Source: an uncultured Actinomycetes bacterium
GTDB lineage: Bacteria > Actinomycetota > Thermoleophilia > Solirubrobacterales > Solirubrobacteraceae
NCBI GenBank assembly: GCA_937888775.1
Contig: CALAQT010000165.1
Span: 1-13,868 of the forward strand
DNA length: 13,868 nt
Direction: 5' to 3'
Shown: one piece after another, positions 1 to 8,149 of the stretch
Position numbering within the stretch: position 1 is the stretch's first letter
Layout of the letters: each line of letters starts with the position of its first letter
Program-made: the position numbers and the translations under genes
Notes under the pieces: model-generated
Told to the model about the DNA's origin: nothing
What the model saw: the letters and a program-made list of their open reading frames with translations, nothing else
The model's database searches: none

Positions 1-2
1 AG

Positions 3-1538
3 GCGGCGCCGCGCGCGCCGGGGGTGGCGGTCGAGCTACTTCGCCGCGCGCAGGAGCTGCTTCCGGCGGGTCACGCCGAGACCGACGCGACCGCGGCGGA
101 GCTGTTCGACTGCCTCTTGCGCAGCGGACGGGTGAGCGAAGCGGTCGCGATCGCCGAGGAGGTCCTGGCGCGACCACACGACCGCGAGCTCGACAAGCCA
201 CTGCGCTTCGGCCTGATCGATGCGCTCTCAATCCAGAATCGCGGCCCCGAGCTGATCGAACAGACCGAGGCCGCGCTGAGCGATTCACCGGATATGCCGT
301 TGGCCGATCAGGCGTTTCTGCTGGCGCAGAGCAGCTTCGGCCGGACGTTCTCGGGCGACCTCGTCGGGGGCGAATCGGCCGCGCGGCGGGCGCTCGAGAT
401 CGCCGAGCAGGCCGACGATACGGCCATGATCTGCTGGAGCCTGACCACCTTGGCCGTGGCCGTGAAGACGCAGGGTCGCTTCCAGGAGGCGATCGATTGC
501 ACGACCCGGGTGGTGTCCGAGGCATTCGGGGCTCCGGACGAGCAGGCACGTATGCGCGGCCCGTTCTTCATGCACGGGATGATCCTGTGCGACGCCGATC
601 GGCTGGACGAAGCTGCGGCAGCGTTCCGCCGGGCGGCGGAGGAGTCCGAGCGGCTCGAGTCGTGGTGGCTGCTGCCTGACATCCAGCTGATGGCTACCGA
701 GGTTCGGCTGCTTCAGGGAGACTGGGGCGAGGCGACGGCGGCGCTTGAAGGCGGAATCGAGTTCGCCCGCGAGTGCCCCAGCTTCGGGGCAGAGTATGTG
801 TTCCATGCCGCGGCGGTGCTGGAGGAGGTCGCGGGACGGCCCGAAGCGGCCCTCCGCTTCCTCCGGCGGTTCTGGACGCTGGACTCCGAACGCGAGAACC
901 GGTACGGGCACCGCTTCCTGGCTCCGGCGACGGTGCGTCTGGCGCTTGAGCTGAACCAGCCGAACACCGCGCGCGAGACTGCCGAGGCTGCGGAGCAGGC
1001 TGCTGCGCTGGCCGGCGGCGTGCCGAGCGTCGAGGCCGCCGCGCTGCGTTGTCGCGGGCTCATCGACAACAACGCCGAGAAGCTGCTCGCAGCTGTCGAG
1101 TTGGCACTGAAGAGCGGGCGCGTCCTGGACCACGCCGGCACCTGCGAGGACGCTGCGGCCGTGCTCGGCGCGGTTGGAGCCCGCGCGCAAGGACGCGGGC
1201 TGCTGGAAGAAGCGCTCGAACGCTACGAGGCGATCGGCGCCGACTGGTACGCATCGCGCGCCCGCGGGCGGCTCCGTGTCCTCGGGGGTCGCCGAGGAGC
1301 CCGCGGCAGCCGGCGGCGGGGCCTCACCGGGTGGGAGAGCCTGACCAAGAGCGAGCGCGCCGTGGTCGAACTCGTGGCCGAGGGGCTGACCAACCGGGAG
1401 GTGGGAAAGCGGCTGTTCATATCACCACATACGGTCAACAGTCACCTGCGCCGCTCGTTCCAGAAGCTTGGCGTGTCCACGCGGGCCGCGCTGGCCGCCA
1501 AGGTGAGCCAGGCAGCCAAAGATCACGCATTCGAGTGA
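3..1538 (+). CDS. LuxR-family (LAL-like) transcriptional regulator, 5' end outside window
   Basis: The frame is open to the left edge, so the N-terminus is probably missing. A GTG at 24 is the first start codon in the window but has no visible ribosome binding site. From that GTG the product is 504 residues. Residues 1 to about 415 are Ala/Leu/Glu-rich paired helices of TPR type (for example around AALEGGIEFARECPSF). After a basic linker (GGRRGARGSRRRG) comes a GerE/LuxR winged HTH at about 434-493, with the typical LTKSERAVVELVAEGLTNRE and SPHTVNSHLRR motifs. In LAL regulators this arrangement follows an N-terminal AAA/NACHT-like ATPase, which would lie upstream of the window. It is therefore likely a cytoplasmic ATP-dependent activator; its ligand and targets cannot be inferred. 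The next gene on the same strand starts 88 bases downstream and may be co-transcribed. Confidence 0.88.
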   Translation, partial: AAPRAPGVAVELLRRAQELLPAGHAETDATAAELFDCLLRSGRVSEAVAIAEEVLARPHDRELDKPLRFGLIDALSIQNRGPELIEQTEAALSDSPDMPLADQAFLLAQSSFGRTFSGDLVGGESAARRALEIAEQADDTAMICWSLTTLAVAVKTQGRFQEAIDCTTRVVSEAFGAPDEQARMRGPFFMHGMILCDADRLDEAAAAFRRAAEESERLESWWLLPDIQLMATEVRLLQGDWGEATAALEGGIEFARECPSFGAEYVFHAAAVLEEVAGRPEAALRFLRRFWTLDSERENRYGHRFLAPATVRLALELNQPNTARETAEAAEQAAALAGGVPSVEAAALRCRGLIDNNAEKLLAAVELALKSGRVLDHAGTCEDAAAVLGAVGARAQGRGLLEEALERYEAIGADWYASRARGRLRVLGGRRGARGSRRRGLTGWESLTKSERAVVELVAEGLTNREVGKRLFISPHTVNSHLRRSFQKLGVSTRAALAAKVSQAAKDHAFE

Positions 1539-1564
1539 TGTCTCGGCGGGAGCGCCGCTGCAAG

Positions 1565-1600
1565 CTGCGACTGCGACTGCGACTGCGACTGCGACTGCGC
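1565..1600. repeat. Hexanucleotide tandem repeat (CTGCGA)
   Basis: Five perfect CTGCGA units at 1565-1594 are followed by a sixth that differs at its last base (CTGCGC). The tract sits in the 88-base gap between the LuxR stop and the next gene, 14 bases before that gene's Shine-Dalgarno sequence. It is non-coding on the + strand. It is a simple-sequence tract that could change length by slippage; any effect on the downstream gene is speculation. Confidence 0.9.
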
Positions 1601-1626
1601 CGAGCCATCCAACCAAAGGAGATCGC

Positions 1627-1989
1627 ATGCCTAGCGTGGCCTTTGCTGCACCGCTGCTTCCCGGAAAAAGCGAGCAGGATCGCAATGACATCGGGTCGTG
1701 TACACCCGGCGGCGAGCGTCAGGCCGCCTACGAGGCCTCGCGGGCGCGACACGGCATCACCCGAGAGGCCGTCTGGATCCAGCCGACTCCAGCCGGCGAC
1801 CTTGCCGTCGTGTACATCGAAGCCGATGACCTCCAGGCGGCATTCGCGGGACTGGGCTCCTCGCAGGATCCCTTCGACGTCTGGTTCCGCGAGCAGGTGC
1901 GCGACGTTCACGGGATCAACCTCGAGGACGGCTTCCCGCCCCCCGAGCAGATCCTCGACTTCCGCGCCGCAGTCGAGGCTCTGAGTTAG
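1627..1989 (+). CDS. Small unrecognised protein, 120 aa
   Basis: The ATG at 1627 is preceded by a good Shine-Dalgarno AAAGGAG at 1615-1621, which fixes the start. The product is acidic, has no signal peptide or membrane segment, and has a single Cys. I see an N-terminal strand-like stretch (SVAFAAPLLPGK), a helix rich in charge (GGERQAAYEASRARHG), two strands (EAVWIQPTP and DLAVVYIEA) and a C-terminal half with DPFDVWFREQVRDVHGINL. The strand-helix-strand layout resembles small dimeric alpha/beta-barrel (ferredoxin-like) proteins, but I do not recognise the family with certainty and assign no function. It lies just after the LuxR gene on the same strand and is followed by a strong hairpin, so the two could form one transcription unit. 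Confidence 0.75.
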   Translation: MPSVAFAAPLLPGKSEQDRNDIGSCTPGGERQAAYEASRARHGITREAVWIQPTPAGDLAVVYIEADDLQAAFAGLGSSQDPFDVWFREQVRDVHGINLEDGFPPPEQILDFRAAVEALS

Positions 1990-1993
1990 TGTC

Positions 1994-2029
1994 AGCCGAG
2001 CGGCGTCGCGCAAGCGGCGCCACTCGGCT
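1994..2029 (+). terminator. Terminator-like hairpin after the 120-aa gene
   Basis: The left arm at 1994-2005 (AGCCGAGCGGCG) pairs with the right arm at 2018-2029 (CGCCACTCGGCT). That gives 12 positions with one C-A mismatch around a 12-base loop. It begins five bases after the stop codon. No T-run follows, so this is a GC-rich stem without the classic U-tract, as is common in high-GC actinobacteria. The remaining sequence up to 2298 shows no gene. Confidence 0.55.
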
Positions 2030-2298
2030 AACGGCCTCGGCCGGCCTCCGGGCCGCATGGAGGCGGCGGTGCCCCCATCCTGCCTTACCGCGAACACGCG
2101 GGGGCACGGAAGCGGGTCTCTGCCCGCGCGGGGCGGTAGTCACGGAATTCGCCAACAGCAGGGCCGCGCGAACGCAAGCAGCGAGCGGCTCTGCTGCAAG
2201 CACGACCCCTCACAAAGCCGTCACCATCTGCTCCCGCGCGTCATCGGCCCACGATACGACCGACCGCCGGCGTCGACATTGCGGCGCGACCGGCGCGG

Positions 2299-4194
2299 TC
2301 AGCCCCGGCGCGCGATCCGCAGGTAGCCGTAGCTGTCGACGACGAAGCACACCCGGCTCGTCGGGCACGAGACGCCGGTGAACACCGCCTCGGGGTCGAT
2401 CACCGCCGTCGACCAGTGCGGATGCGCGGCGGCCGGGTGGAGGCTCGTCGCCGCGCGCCCGTCGACGTCGACCGCCAGGCACAGCGTGCGGGCGTGGCAT
2501 GAGACCGCGAGCTCGTCGTCTTTGTCGTGGAGCGCGCGGCGCCAGTGCGGGTGGGCGGTGGCGGGGTCGGTGCTGCTCCAGATGCCTCCCCCGGGGCCGC
2601 CCGCGGGGCTGTTGAAGTTGATGCCGCCGGCCGCGGCGACGCACAGCCCCGAGGATGGGCACGAGATCGCGTCGAGGCCGACGGGAACCGCCGTGCTGAC
2701 GTAATGGGCACTGCCGCCTGGGGTGAAGGCGCCGATCTGCCCGTTGGCGTCGATCACGCCGCAGAAGGCGATGGTTGGGCACGAGGCGTCGATCAGGCCG
2801 GCGCCCGGCCCGTCGGGGCCGTGGTGCAACCAGGCTTGGAACCCGCCGAAGGGGTTGGTCGCGGTGAGGACGTCGCCGGGGTTCTCGTCGCCGGTAATGC
2901 AGAAGTGGGCCGAGACGCAGGACACGCCCATCAGGCCAGTCGGCGGCCCGTTGCCCCCGGCCTCGCCGTACTCGATCTGATGCGCGCGCCACGCGGGGAC
3001 GCGCCCCGTCGGGTTGGTGGAGATGATCACGTCGCCGTAGCTGTCGGTGACCAGGCAGAACGACCGCGACGGGCAGCTGATCGCCTGCGGTGTGCCGACG
3101 TGGTCGACGGCCGCTCTGCGCCACGAGTCGGGGATCTCGGGCGTGTGGGTGCTGAGCACGTTCCCGTCGGCGTCGATCGCGACGCACAGCCGCAGCGACG
3201 GGCAGGACAGGCCGCTCAGTCCGGTGCCGATGTCGCTCGGCGGCGGGGAGATCTGCCAGCTCCCGGGCACGGTAGGGGCGGTGGAGCGCGGGAGGTTCGG
3301 GGAGCCGTCGACGGCGAGGCAGAGCGTGTCGGTCGCGCAGGCGACGCCGAAGGTGGAGGCCCCTCCCTCGTACGACACCGCGGTGGCATCGCTTCCGACC
3401 TCGGTCCACGCCGGCGATGGCGCGCTCGCTGCGGCGGTGGCGAACAGAACCCCCCGGGCATCGATCGCCGTGCACACGCCCGAGACACGGCAGGCGATCG
3501 CGGCGAGCGAGGAGCCGCGATCGATCCGCTCGGCGCTCCACGTGGCCGCCGGGTTGCTCGGATCGGTGCTGGTGAGCACGTCGCCGTTGGCGTCGCCGGC
3601 CACGCACAGCGTCGTCGTCGGACAGGCGATGGCCGTGATGTCGGGCGGTCCGCTGCCGGTGGCGGCGACGACGTGCTGGGCTACGTAGGTGGCGCCGCCG
3701 CCCGTCGGATCGGTGCTCGTAAACACCAGCCCGCCGCCGGCGACGATGGCGCAGAACGTCGCGCTCGCGCACGCCACGCCCGACTGGGAGCTGTTGCTTC
3801 CGGGCACCGCCGAGCTCGTCCAGGCATGGCTGCCGCCGGCGGGATCAGACGTCGTGTACACGTCGGCGGAATCGTAGGAGGGCACCACGCACAGGCCGGC
3901 GGTCGGGCACGCGATGCCCGAGCCGGTGCCGTCGGCCGGCAGAACCCCGGACTGCCACGCGCCGGGGCCCCCTGTCGGGTCGCTGGTGCTGTAGATGTCG
4001 CCGGTGCCGTCAATGCCGACGCACAACGTCACCGCGGGGCAGGACAGGCTCTGGATGCTGTTAGCGGTGGTGAACGATCGCCAGGCCGTGAGGCAGGTCA
4101 CCGTCCACGGCGCCGAGCCGCCGGGGTCGGTCGTCGTGGCCAGCCCACCGCCCACGTCCGCGGCGATGCACAGGGTCGCCGACGGGCACGACAC
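2299..4194 (-). CDS. Cys-repeat propeller-like protein (14 repeats), N-terminus apparently lost
   Basis: The 631-residue frame is built almost entirely of about 14 repeats of 40-55 residues. Each opens with [SA]C-x5-C (SCPSATLC, SCPAVTLC, ACPTAGLC and so on), continues with an [LV]CVAxDxxGxV strand, then [ST]STDPTGG, then an xW strand. This is the pattern of large secreted actinobacterial proteins with beta-propeller-like repeats; function unknown. The GTG at 4194 falls inside the first repeat (GAVSCPSATLC). In the same frame, repeat-like sequence (DPTGPSDRAHGG) continues upstream to a TAA at 4276-4278 with no ATG, GTG or TTG in between and no signal peptide. I infer that the gene is 5'-truncated or decayed, or that a frameshift or sequence error separates the signal peptide. 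The long open frames on the other strand across this span are GC-driven shadows. Confidence 0.7.
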   Translation of the reverse strand: MSCPSATLCIAADVGGGLATTTDPGGSAPWTVTCLTAWRSFTTANSIQSLSCPAVTLCVGIDGTGDIYSTSDPTGGPGAWQSGVLPADGTGSGIACPTAGLCVVPSYDSADVYTTSDPAGGSHAWTSSAVPGSNSSQSGVACASATFCAIVAGGGLVFTSTDPTGGGATYVAQHVVAATGSGPPDITAIACPTTTLCVAGDANGDVLTSTDPSNPAATWSAERIDRGSSLAAIACRVSGVCTAIDARGVLFATAAASAPSPAWTEVGSDATAVSYEGGASTFGVACATDTLCLAVDGSPNLPRSTAPTVPGSWQISPPPSDIGTGLSGLSCPSLRLCVAIDADGNVLSTHTPEIPDSWRRAAVDHVGTPQAISCPSRSFCLVTDSYGDVIISTNPTGRVPAWRAHQIEYGEAGGNGPPTGLMGVSCVSAHFCITGDENPGDVLTATNPFGGFQAWLHHGPDGPGAGLIDASCPTIAFCGVIDANGQIGAFTPGGSAHYVSTAVPVGLDAISCPSSGLCVAAAGGINFNSPAGGPGGGIWSSTDPATAHPHWRRALHDKDDELAVSCHARTLCLAVDVDGRAATSLHPAAAHPHWSTAVIDPEAVFTGVSCPTSRVCFVVDSYGYLRIARRG

Positions 4195-4278
4195 CGCGCC
4201 GAACCGCTCACCGCCTGGCCCGGCACCCAGACCGCCGTGCGCCCTGTCGCTCGGACCCGTTGGATCACCCGCCGATTA

Positions 4279-5270
4279 TCCCCTGGGCGCAGGGGCCGCG
4301 ACGGTCCGAGGGGCAGCTATCGACCGACTTGACGGCCCGAAGCAGAACCGGCCCGAAGCCCGCGTCTCATCAGGTGTGCGTCTGGCACGGGCATTAGCCG
4401 CGACCAGCGCAGTGCAAACACCCGCCCGCAAAGGGGGTAGCCTCGGCGCCCGTCCGGGGCCTGCTCCGCTCTGTCGCGACCCCGCGGCCACGGGACGCCG
4501 CCCTAGGCGCCACGCCGGGCGGATTCCTTTCGCATTACGGGCGTCAGCGGCGGCGCGACCGCATCGCCACGAATCCGATCCTCCGCGAGCGTCCCGCGGC
4601 CGGCCAGCGCGGTACCCGCGGAATCATGGAAGCACGACGGCGCTGTGGCCGCGGGCGCGGTCCTGCTGGTCGCCAAACTCGGGTCTAGCGCGGACCTCGG
4701 ACCGGGGCTAATACGAGCTCGGTAGCCGGGGACCAACCGCCTCGCAGCGCCGCCGCCTGCACGCGGAAGCAGAAGCGCGGGTCGAGACGGATCTCGGGGC
4801 CGGCCGAGCGAGTCGTGCCCATGCACAGCTCGGGCACGATCGGATTCCGGCGTAGTTCCGCTCGCGGTCCAATGCAGTCGTCGCGCGATGCGCGGATTGG
4901 CGTCTCGGCACTGCTGCTTCGGAGTGAGAGGGCAGTCCCTTGACCGCCGCGCAGGAGGCCTCGCGTCTCGTCCAAGGAGGAACGGGCCTAGGCGCCGTCA
5001 GGACTGCCGCTCCCAGCGGGGAATGCGAGAGTGAGGCCGCGCCGGGCGCGCGGACGCGCGGGTTTCGTTCGTTTTCACGTTCGGAGTATCACGGACACAG
5101 CACCAACCAACGCTGATGTCGCCGTCGACCACGGCCGTGCGACACGTCGCTGTCAGCCACGCCTCTCATGCGTTGGCCCTGCGGCCGAAACCGGCTGGCG
5201 GACGCGTCGATCACCCCGCGCTCAAGGGCCCAGCGTCGAGCCGGCACACGCGGGCCTTCGGGTCGCGGTG
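4279..5270. other. About 1 kb with no convincing gene
   Basis: Open frames here are short (under about 110 residues), Arg/Pro/Ala-rich and without recognisable domains. None has a good ribosome binding site together with plausible protein composition. The longest minus-strand piece (4685-4975) has some normal-looking composition (PEIRLDPRFCFRVQ) but matches nothing I know. The stretch lies between the truncated propeller gene and the WD40 remnant, and is most simply read as decayed coding or intergenic DNA. Confidence 0.5.
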
Positions 5271-5747
5271 TCAGCGACGCCGGAACCAGCGGCGTTCCCG
5301 ACGGCGTCGAGGTGGTTCGAGCACTGGGTCTGCCCGTCGAGGTGATTCAAGCCCTGGGACTATCCGGCGTCGAGGCAGCGGCTGGAGCACGAACGGGTTG
5401 ATCCGCAGGCGGGTGCCGCAGGCGAGCCGGGGGCAGGCCGTGTCGGTGCCCAGGCGATCGTGGTCGACCGCAAAGGCCTCGCCGCAGGCGGGGCAGCGCA
5501 CCGTCAGCTCGTGGCCGTCGCCGGCGGCGGTGACCACGAGCGGCCCGAGGGCGACGCCGACGACGTGAGCAAGATGCATACCCCCACCAGAGTCGCCGCA
5601 GACCACCATGGATGCGAAGGGGTGGACGGACACCGCCATCGCCGCCTCGGGCAACACCAGCGTCACCAGCTCGCTGCCGGTGGCTGGACCGCAACCGCCG
5701 ACGACATCCTGACCAAGGTACGCCGCGGACGCGTCGCCCTCAACCAA
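5271..5747 (-). pseudogene. C-terminal remnant of a WD40-repeat protein with CxxC tail
   Basis: The frame opens with a TTG directly after a TAG. Its first 30 residues are followed by what looks like a last WD40 blade (AVSVHPFASMVVCGDSGGGM then HLAHVVGVALGPLVVTA). A cysteine module comes next (RCPACGEAF ... ACPRLACGTRLRINPF), probably a zinc ribbon, and then a basic tail with a short duplicated piece. Large actinobacterial NACHT- or kinase-WD40 proteins end in this kind of blade plus CPxC module. Here the many upstream blades and any effector domain are absent: there is a stop immediately upstream and the DNA towards the att site is unrelated. I read it as a 3' gene remnant. It could instead be a short expressed protein, but there is no clear ribosome binding site. 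Confidence 0.5.
5305..5358 (-). repeat. 30-base tandem duplication in the WD40-remnant tail
   Basis: Positions 5305-5328 and 5335-5358 match at 21 of 24 bases (both start CGTCGAGGTG and end CTGGG), with a 30-base period. A third partial copy of eight bases lies at 5368-5375. On the minus strand it encodes the repeated tail GLESPRRADP / VLEPPRR. Confidence 0.7.
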
Positions 5748-6391
5748 CTAGCAACACAAAACTGAGACACCGCACTAGTTGGCTATCTGCTTCGCTCCCC
5801 GACGCGTGCTTGGCGGGCGTGTGGCCCCCAAAGCTCAGCACCCGCCGCCGCTGCCCGGAGAACGAGTGGCTGGCCTCTGCGCCGCCCGTAGAGCGCGGCG
5901 GAGGCTCGTCGCTCGCGCTGACGGTCTCAATGAGCGCCTTGGGGGGACCGAAGTGGATACCCAGCTGCCGCTAAAGCGTCACGGCGCTCGTCGGCCTGAC
6001 GCTGCTCCGTCTCGCCGAATGCGGCCACGAGATCGGCGCGGGTTGCGTGGCTGGACCTGGTGCAAACAGCCGCGACGGCTGCCGATCAAGCGACTCGCTT
6101 TTGACGCCGGTCAAGGGCCTCAGCATCCCTCACGGCGCGGCTCCGCAGCCGACCACAAGCGAGGTCTCGCAGTGCCAGAGGTGCGCGGCGCTAGAGGCGC
6201 AATCGGCGGGCAGCACCGCTGCTCGAGGTGGGGATCGACACCTCTGCGGCACTCACCCTTAAGCAACCGGGGAAGGCGATCCTCGATCTTGCGGTCACAC
6301 GAGACGTACCGGACCAAGGAACCCATGTCTTACCGGATATCTGGCCGTGCAGCACCGAAAGAAAGTGTGATTTTTGCATGAAGTTCTTGAA
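5748..6391. other. About 0.64 kb without a convincing gene, next to the att site
   Basis: A 200-codon plus-strand frame (5779-6381) is open but is Arg/Pro-rich, has no Shine-Dalgarno sequence and has no recognisable motif, so I do not call it. No RNA gene is visible apart from the tRNA fragment at the right end. The last 30 bases before that fragment (6361-6390) are clearly more AT-rich than the surroundings, as often seen beside att sites. Confidence 0.5.
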
Positions 6392-6438
6392 TGGCGAGAC
6401 CGGGACTTGAACCCGGGACACCACGATTTTCAGTAGTG
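6392..6438 (-). other. tRNA-Phe(GAA) 3' fragment, attachment site of the integrated element
   Basis: Read on the minus strand, 6438 to 6392 gives the anticodon stem-loop, variable loop, T-arm and 3' acceptor strand of a tRNA. The anticodon loop is CTGAAAA (6433-6427, anticodon GAA = Phe). Its stem is CACTA/TCGTG with one mismatch. The T-arm at 6416-6400 has perfect CCGGG/CCCGG stems around TTCAAGT. The acceptor strand is TCTCGCC plus discriminator A at 6392, with no encoded CCA. The D-arm and the expected 5' acceptor strand (GGCGAGA) are absent on the right. This is the standard result of integration into a tRNA 3' end: the displaced 3' piece stays at one end and the intact gene sits at the other. 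Because the 5' side points right, the element lies to the right, next to the integrase. The stem mismatch suggests the shared core starts near 6433-6434. Confidence 0.85.
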
Positions 6439-6618
6439 TGGTCCTTGGTGCCGAAAACCGCCGATTTGCTGGGGGAATCCGATTAGTCTTTTGCTGGTCA
6501 CTGGCCCACGGAAGTCCAGACTTTGCGGATCTTTCAGGTCTTTTCGGGCCCGTAAATCGACTCTCTGGCCCAATTGATCCGTCAACAACTCCTCCCGTGC
6601 TCACCGGCATGAAGCGAT

Positions 6619-6643
6619 CCGCGGTGACTCGGTTGCCGCGGTG
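6619..6643. repeat. Direct repeat CCGCGGTG between att and integrase
   Basis: CCGCGGTG occurs at 6619-6626 and again at 6636-6643, 17 bases apart. It lies in the 250-base non-coding stretch (6440-6691) between the tRNA fragment and the integrase stop codon. The CCGCGG cores also form a perfect inverted repeat. Repeats in this position can be recombinase or excisionase arm sites or a weak terminator; the role is inference. Confidence 0.4.
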
Positions 6644-6691
6644 CCGTCGTTGTGAACGTGTGGGCTGCACGGTACGAAGAAGGTAGACGGG

Positions 6692-8128
6692 CTAGAGGAC
6701 GGTTTCGCGGTCGGCTGCGCTGCCGGTCGACTGCTGGGTCGGCTCTCCAAGGAACTCCTCGAGCAAGCTTCGGATGCTCGGGTCGATACTCCGGCCGCTC
6801 TGCTGGGTGTAGATCTCGAGGGTCGTCTGCCATTTGAGGTGCCCGACCTGGCTCTGGACGAAGGGCAGGTCTTTGCCCGCCTGGAAGGACAACGTGATGA
6901 AGGTCCTGCGGAAGGTGTGCGGCGTGATATCTGCAGGCATAGGCGCGAGTCCTTCGGCGTCGCGGGTTTCGTTCGCGACGTCGGCGAGATGCTTGAGCCT
7001 GCGGCCGAGGTTGAAACGGTCGCCGCCGCCGCCGCCTCGGACGGTGAATACGAGCTCGCTAGGCGGCGGCGGGTGTGGGAGGGACGCGCGGTATAGGGCG
7101 AGTTCTTCGCGCACGAACGGCGAGAGGTAGATCTCGCGGATGCCGGCCTCGGTTTTTGAATCGGCGATGACCAGCCGACCGTGGGTGTGGTCGACTCGCC
7201 CCCACACGAGGGTCGTCAGTTCCGACGCGCGTACTCCGGTCAGCGCGAGCACGACGATCATCGCTCGGCGTCTCCGTGGCGCCCTGCGGTTTGGCCTAAC
7301 GCGGGATAGGTAGATCGCGGTCGCCTCTGCGCAGCCAAGGTCGTCGGCGACCTGCGACCAGGTCAGTCCTTGGGCGCGCAGCTCTCGTGCCCTGTCCGCA
7401 CGCACCAGGCTTCGTGGCGTCACTCCTGCGTCGACGGTGTCGGCCGCCTGGATCAGGCTCAGTACCTCGTCTGCTTCCAGATGTCGCCGCGGCGAGCCGC
7501 CGCGCTTCTTCATGCGCAACCCAGTGCGACCTTTGACTGGATTGCGCTGGACCGCGTAGTGCTCGCTCTCGACTGCTCGTTCGAGAATCTGCCCGAGTAG
7601 ACGCAAGGCCTCGTTGATCGTCGACGCTCCAAAGGGTCTGATCGCCTCGCCGCGGCGATCAAGCAATGTGACGCCGTTCTCCTTGGCGACCTGAAGCCGG
7701 TCAGCCTCCTGCCGGAGGCGGTCGCGCCAGCGCCGCACGGCCTCATGTGTGATCTCGGTCAACCGCTGATCTTTGAACTCGGGAAGCAGGTAGCGGCTGA
7801 GAATGTGCGAGTAGTTGCGTACCGTGCTCGGTGCCGCGCCGACTGTCTGACGGTCGATCCAGAAGGTCGCGAACTCGTGAAATACCGGGTCGGCCTCCTC
7901 GGGATCGGGGTCCTCCACTGGAGGTCGCCAGACACCCGCTTTGATCTCTCTGAGCGTCTGTTGAAGGCTCCGCTCGGCGAGCGGCCGGTTCCATCCTTCG
8001 AGCTCGCTGCCCAGGCGAATGTTGACTCTGCGCCCACTAAGGCGTACGCGGAGCGTGTAGGTCAACACGCCCGTTGGACTGCGGTACTCCCTGATCTGTC
8101 CGCGCGGCTTTTGCCCTTGCCCGGCCAT
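6692..8128 (-). CDS. int: Tyrosine recombinase (integrase) with inserted HTH-like segment
   Basis: This 478-residue integrase would insert and excise the element at tRNA-Phe. An N-terminal arm-binding region (residues 1-70) precedes a SAM-like core-binding domain (about 80-200, with FATFWIDRQTVGAAPSTVRN). The catalytic domain carries all expected residues: R300 (LTGVRASEL), K325 (IADSKTEAG), H404 and R407 (HTFRRTF), H430 (VGHLKWQTT) and nucleophile Y440 (EIYTQ). Residues 239-288, between the first catalytic-domain helix and the R300 motif, hold extra sequence shaped like a helix-turn-helix (RARELRAQGLTWSQVADDLG then CAEATAIYLSRV) followed by a basic patch. The ATG at 8128 has a strong Shine-Dalgarno AAGGAGG at 8139-8145. 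The gene follows the excisionase-like gene and points at the att site. The sequence looks intact and functional. Confidence 0.95.
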   Translation of the reverse strand: MAGQGQKPRGQIREYRSPTGVLTYTLRVRLSGRRVNIRLGSELEGWNRPLAERSLQQTLREIKAGVWRPPVEDPDPEEADPVFHEFATFWIDRQTVGAAPSTVRNYSHILSRYLLPEFKDQRLTEITHEAVRRWRDRLRQEADRLQVAKENGVTLLDRRGEAIRPFGASTINEALRLLGQILERAVESEHYAVQRNPVKGRTGLRMKKRGGSPRRHLEADEVLSLIQAADTVDAGVTPRSLVRADRARELRAQGLTWSQVADDLGCAEATAIYLSRVRPNRRAPRRRRAMIVVLALTGVRASELTTLVWGRVDHTHGRLVIADSKTEAGIREIYLSPFVREELALYRASLPHPPPPSELVFTVRGGGGGDRFNLGRRLKHLADVANETRDAEGLAPMPADITPHTFRRTFITLSFQAGKDLPFVQSQVGHLKWQTTLEIYTQQSGRSIDPSIRSLLEEFLGEPTQQSTGSAADRETVL

Positions 8129-8149
8129 CCGTCATCGCCCTCCTTCCGA

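Noticed and set aside
1565..1600. CRISPR-like repeat array
   Set aside because: It is a contiguous 6-base tandem repeat without spacers; no CRISPR array or cas gene was seen anywhere in the window.
1435..2097. 220-codon minus-strand frame antisense to the 120-aa gene
   Set aside because: It contains an Arg-Ser run caused by the CTGCGA repeat and has no ribosome site, while the + strand gene has a strong one.
2210..4332. Long Arg-rich frames on both strands over the propeller gene (520 codons minus, 601 codons plus)
   Set aside because: They are open because of high GC at every codon position, have no domains, and conflict with the clear 14-fold repeat in the chosen frame.
5779..6381. 200-codon plus-strand frame between the WD40 remnant and the att site
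   Set aside because: It is Arg/Pro-rich, has no Shine-Dalgarno sequence and no recognisable domain; more likely chance openness.
6392..6470. A complete functional tRNA
   Set aside because: The D-arm and the GGCGAGA 5' acceptor strand are missing upstream on the minus strand; only the 3' half is present.
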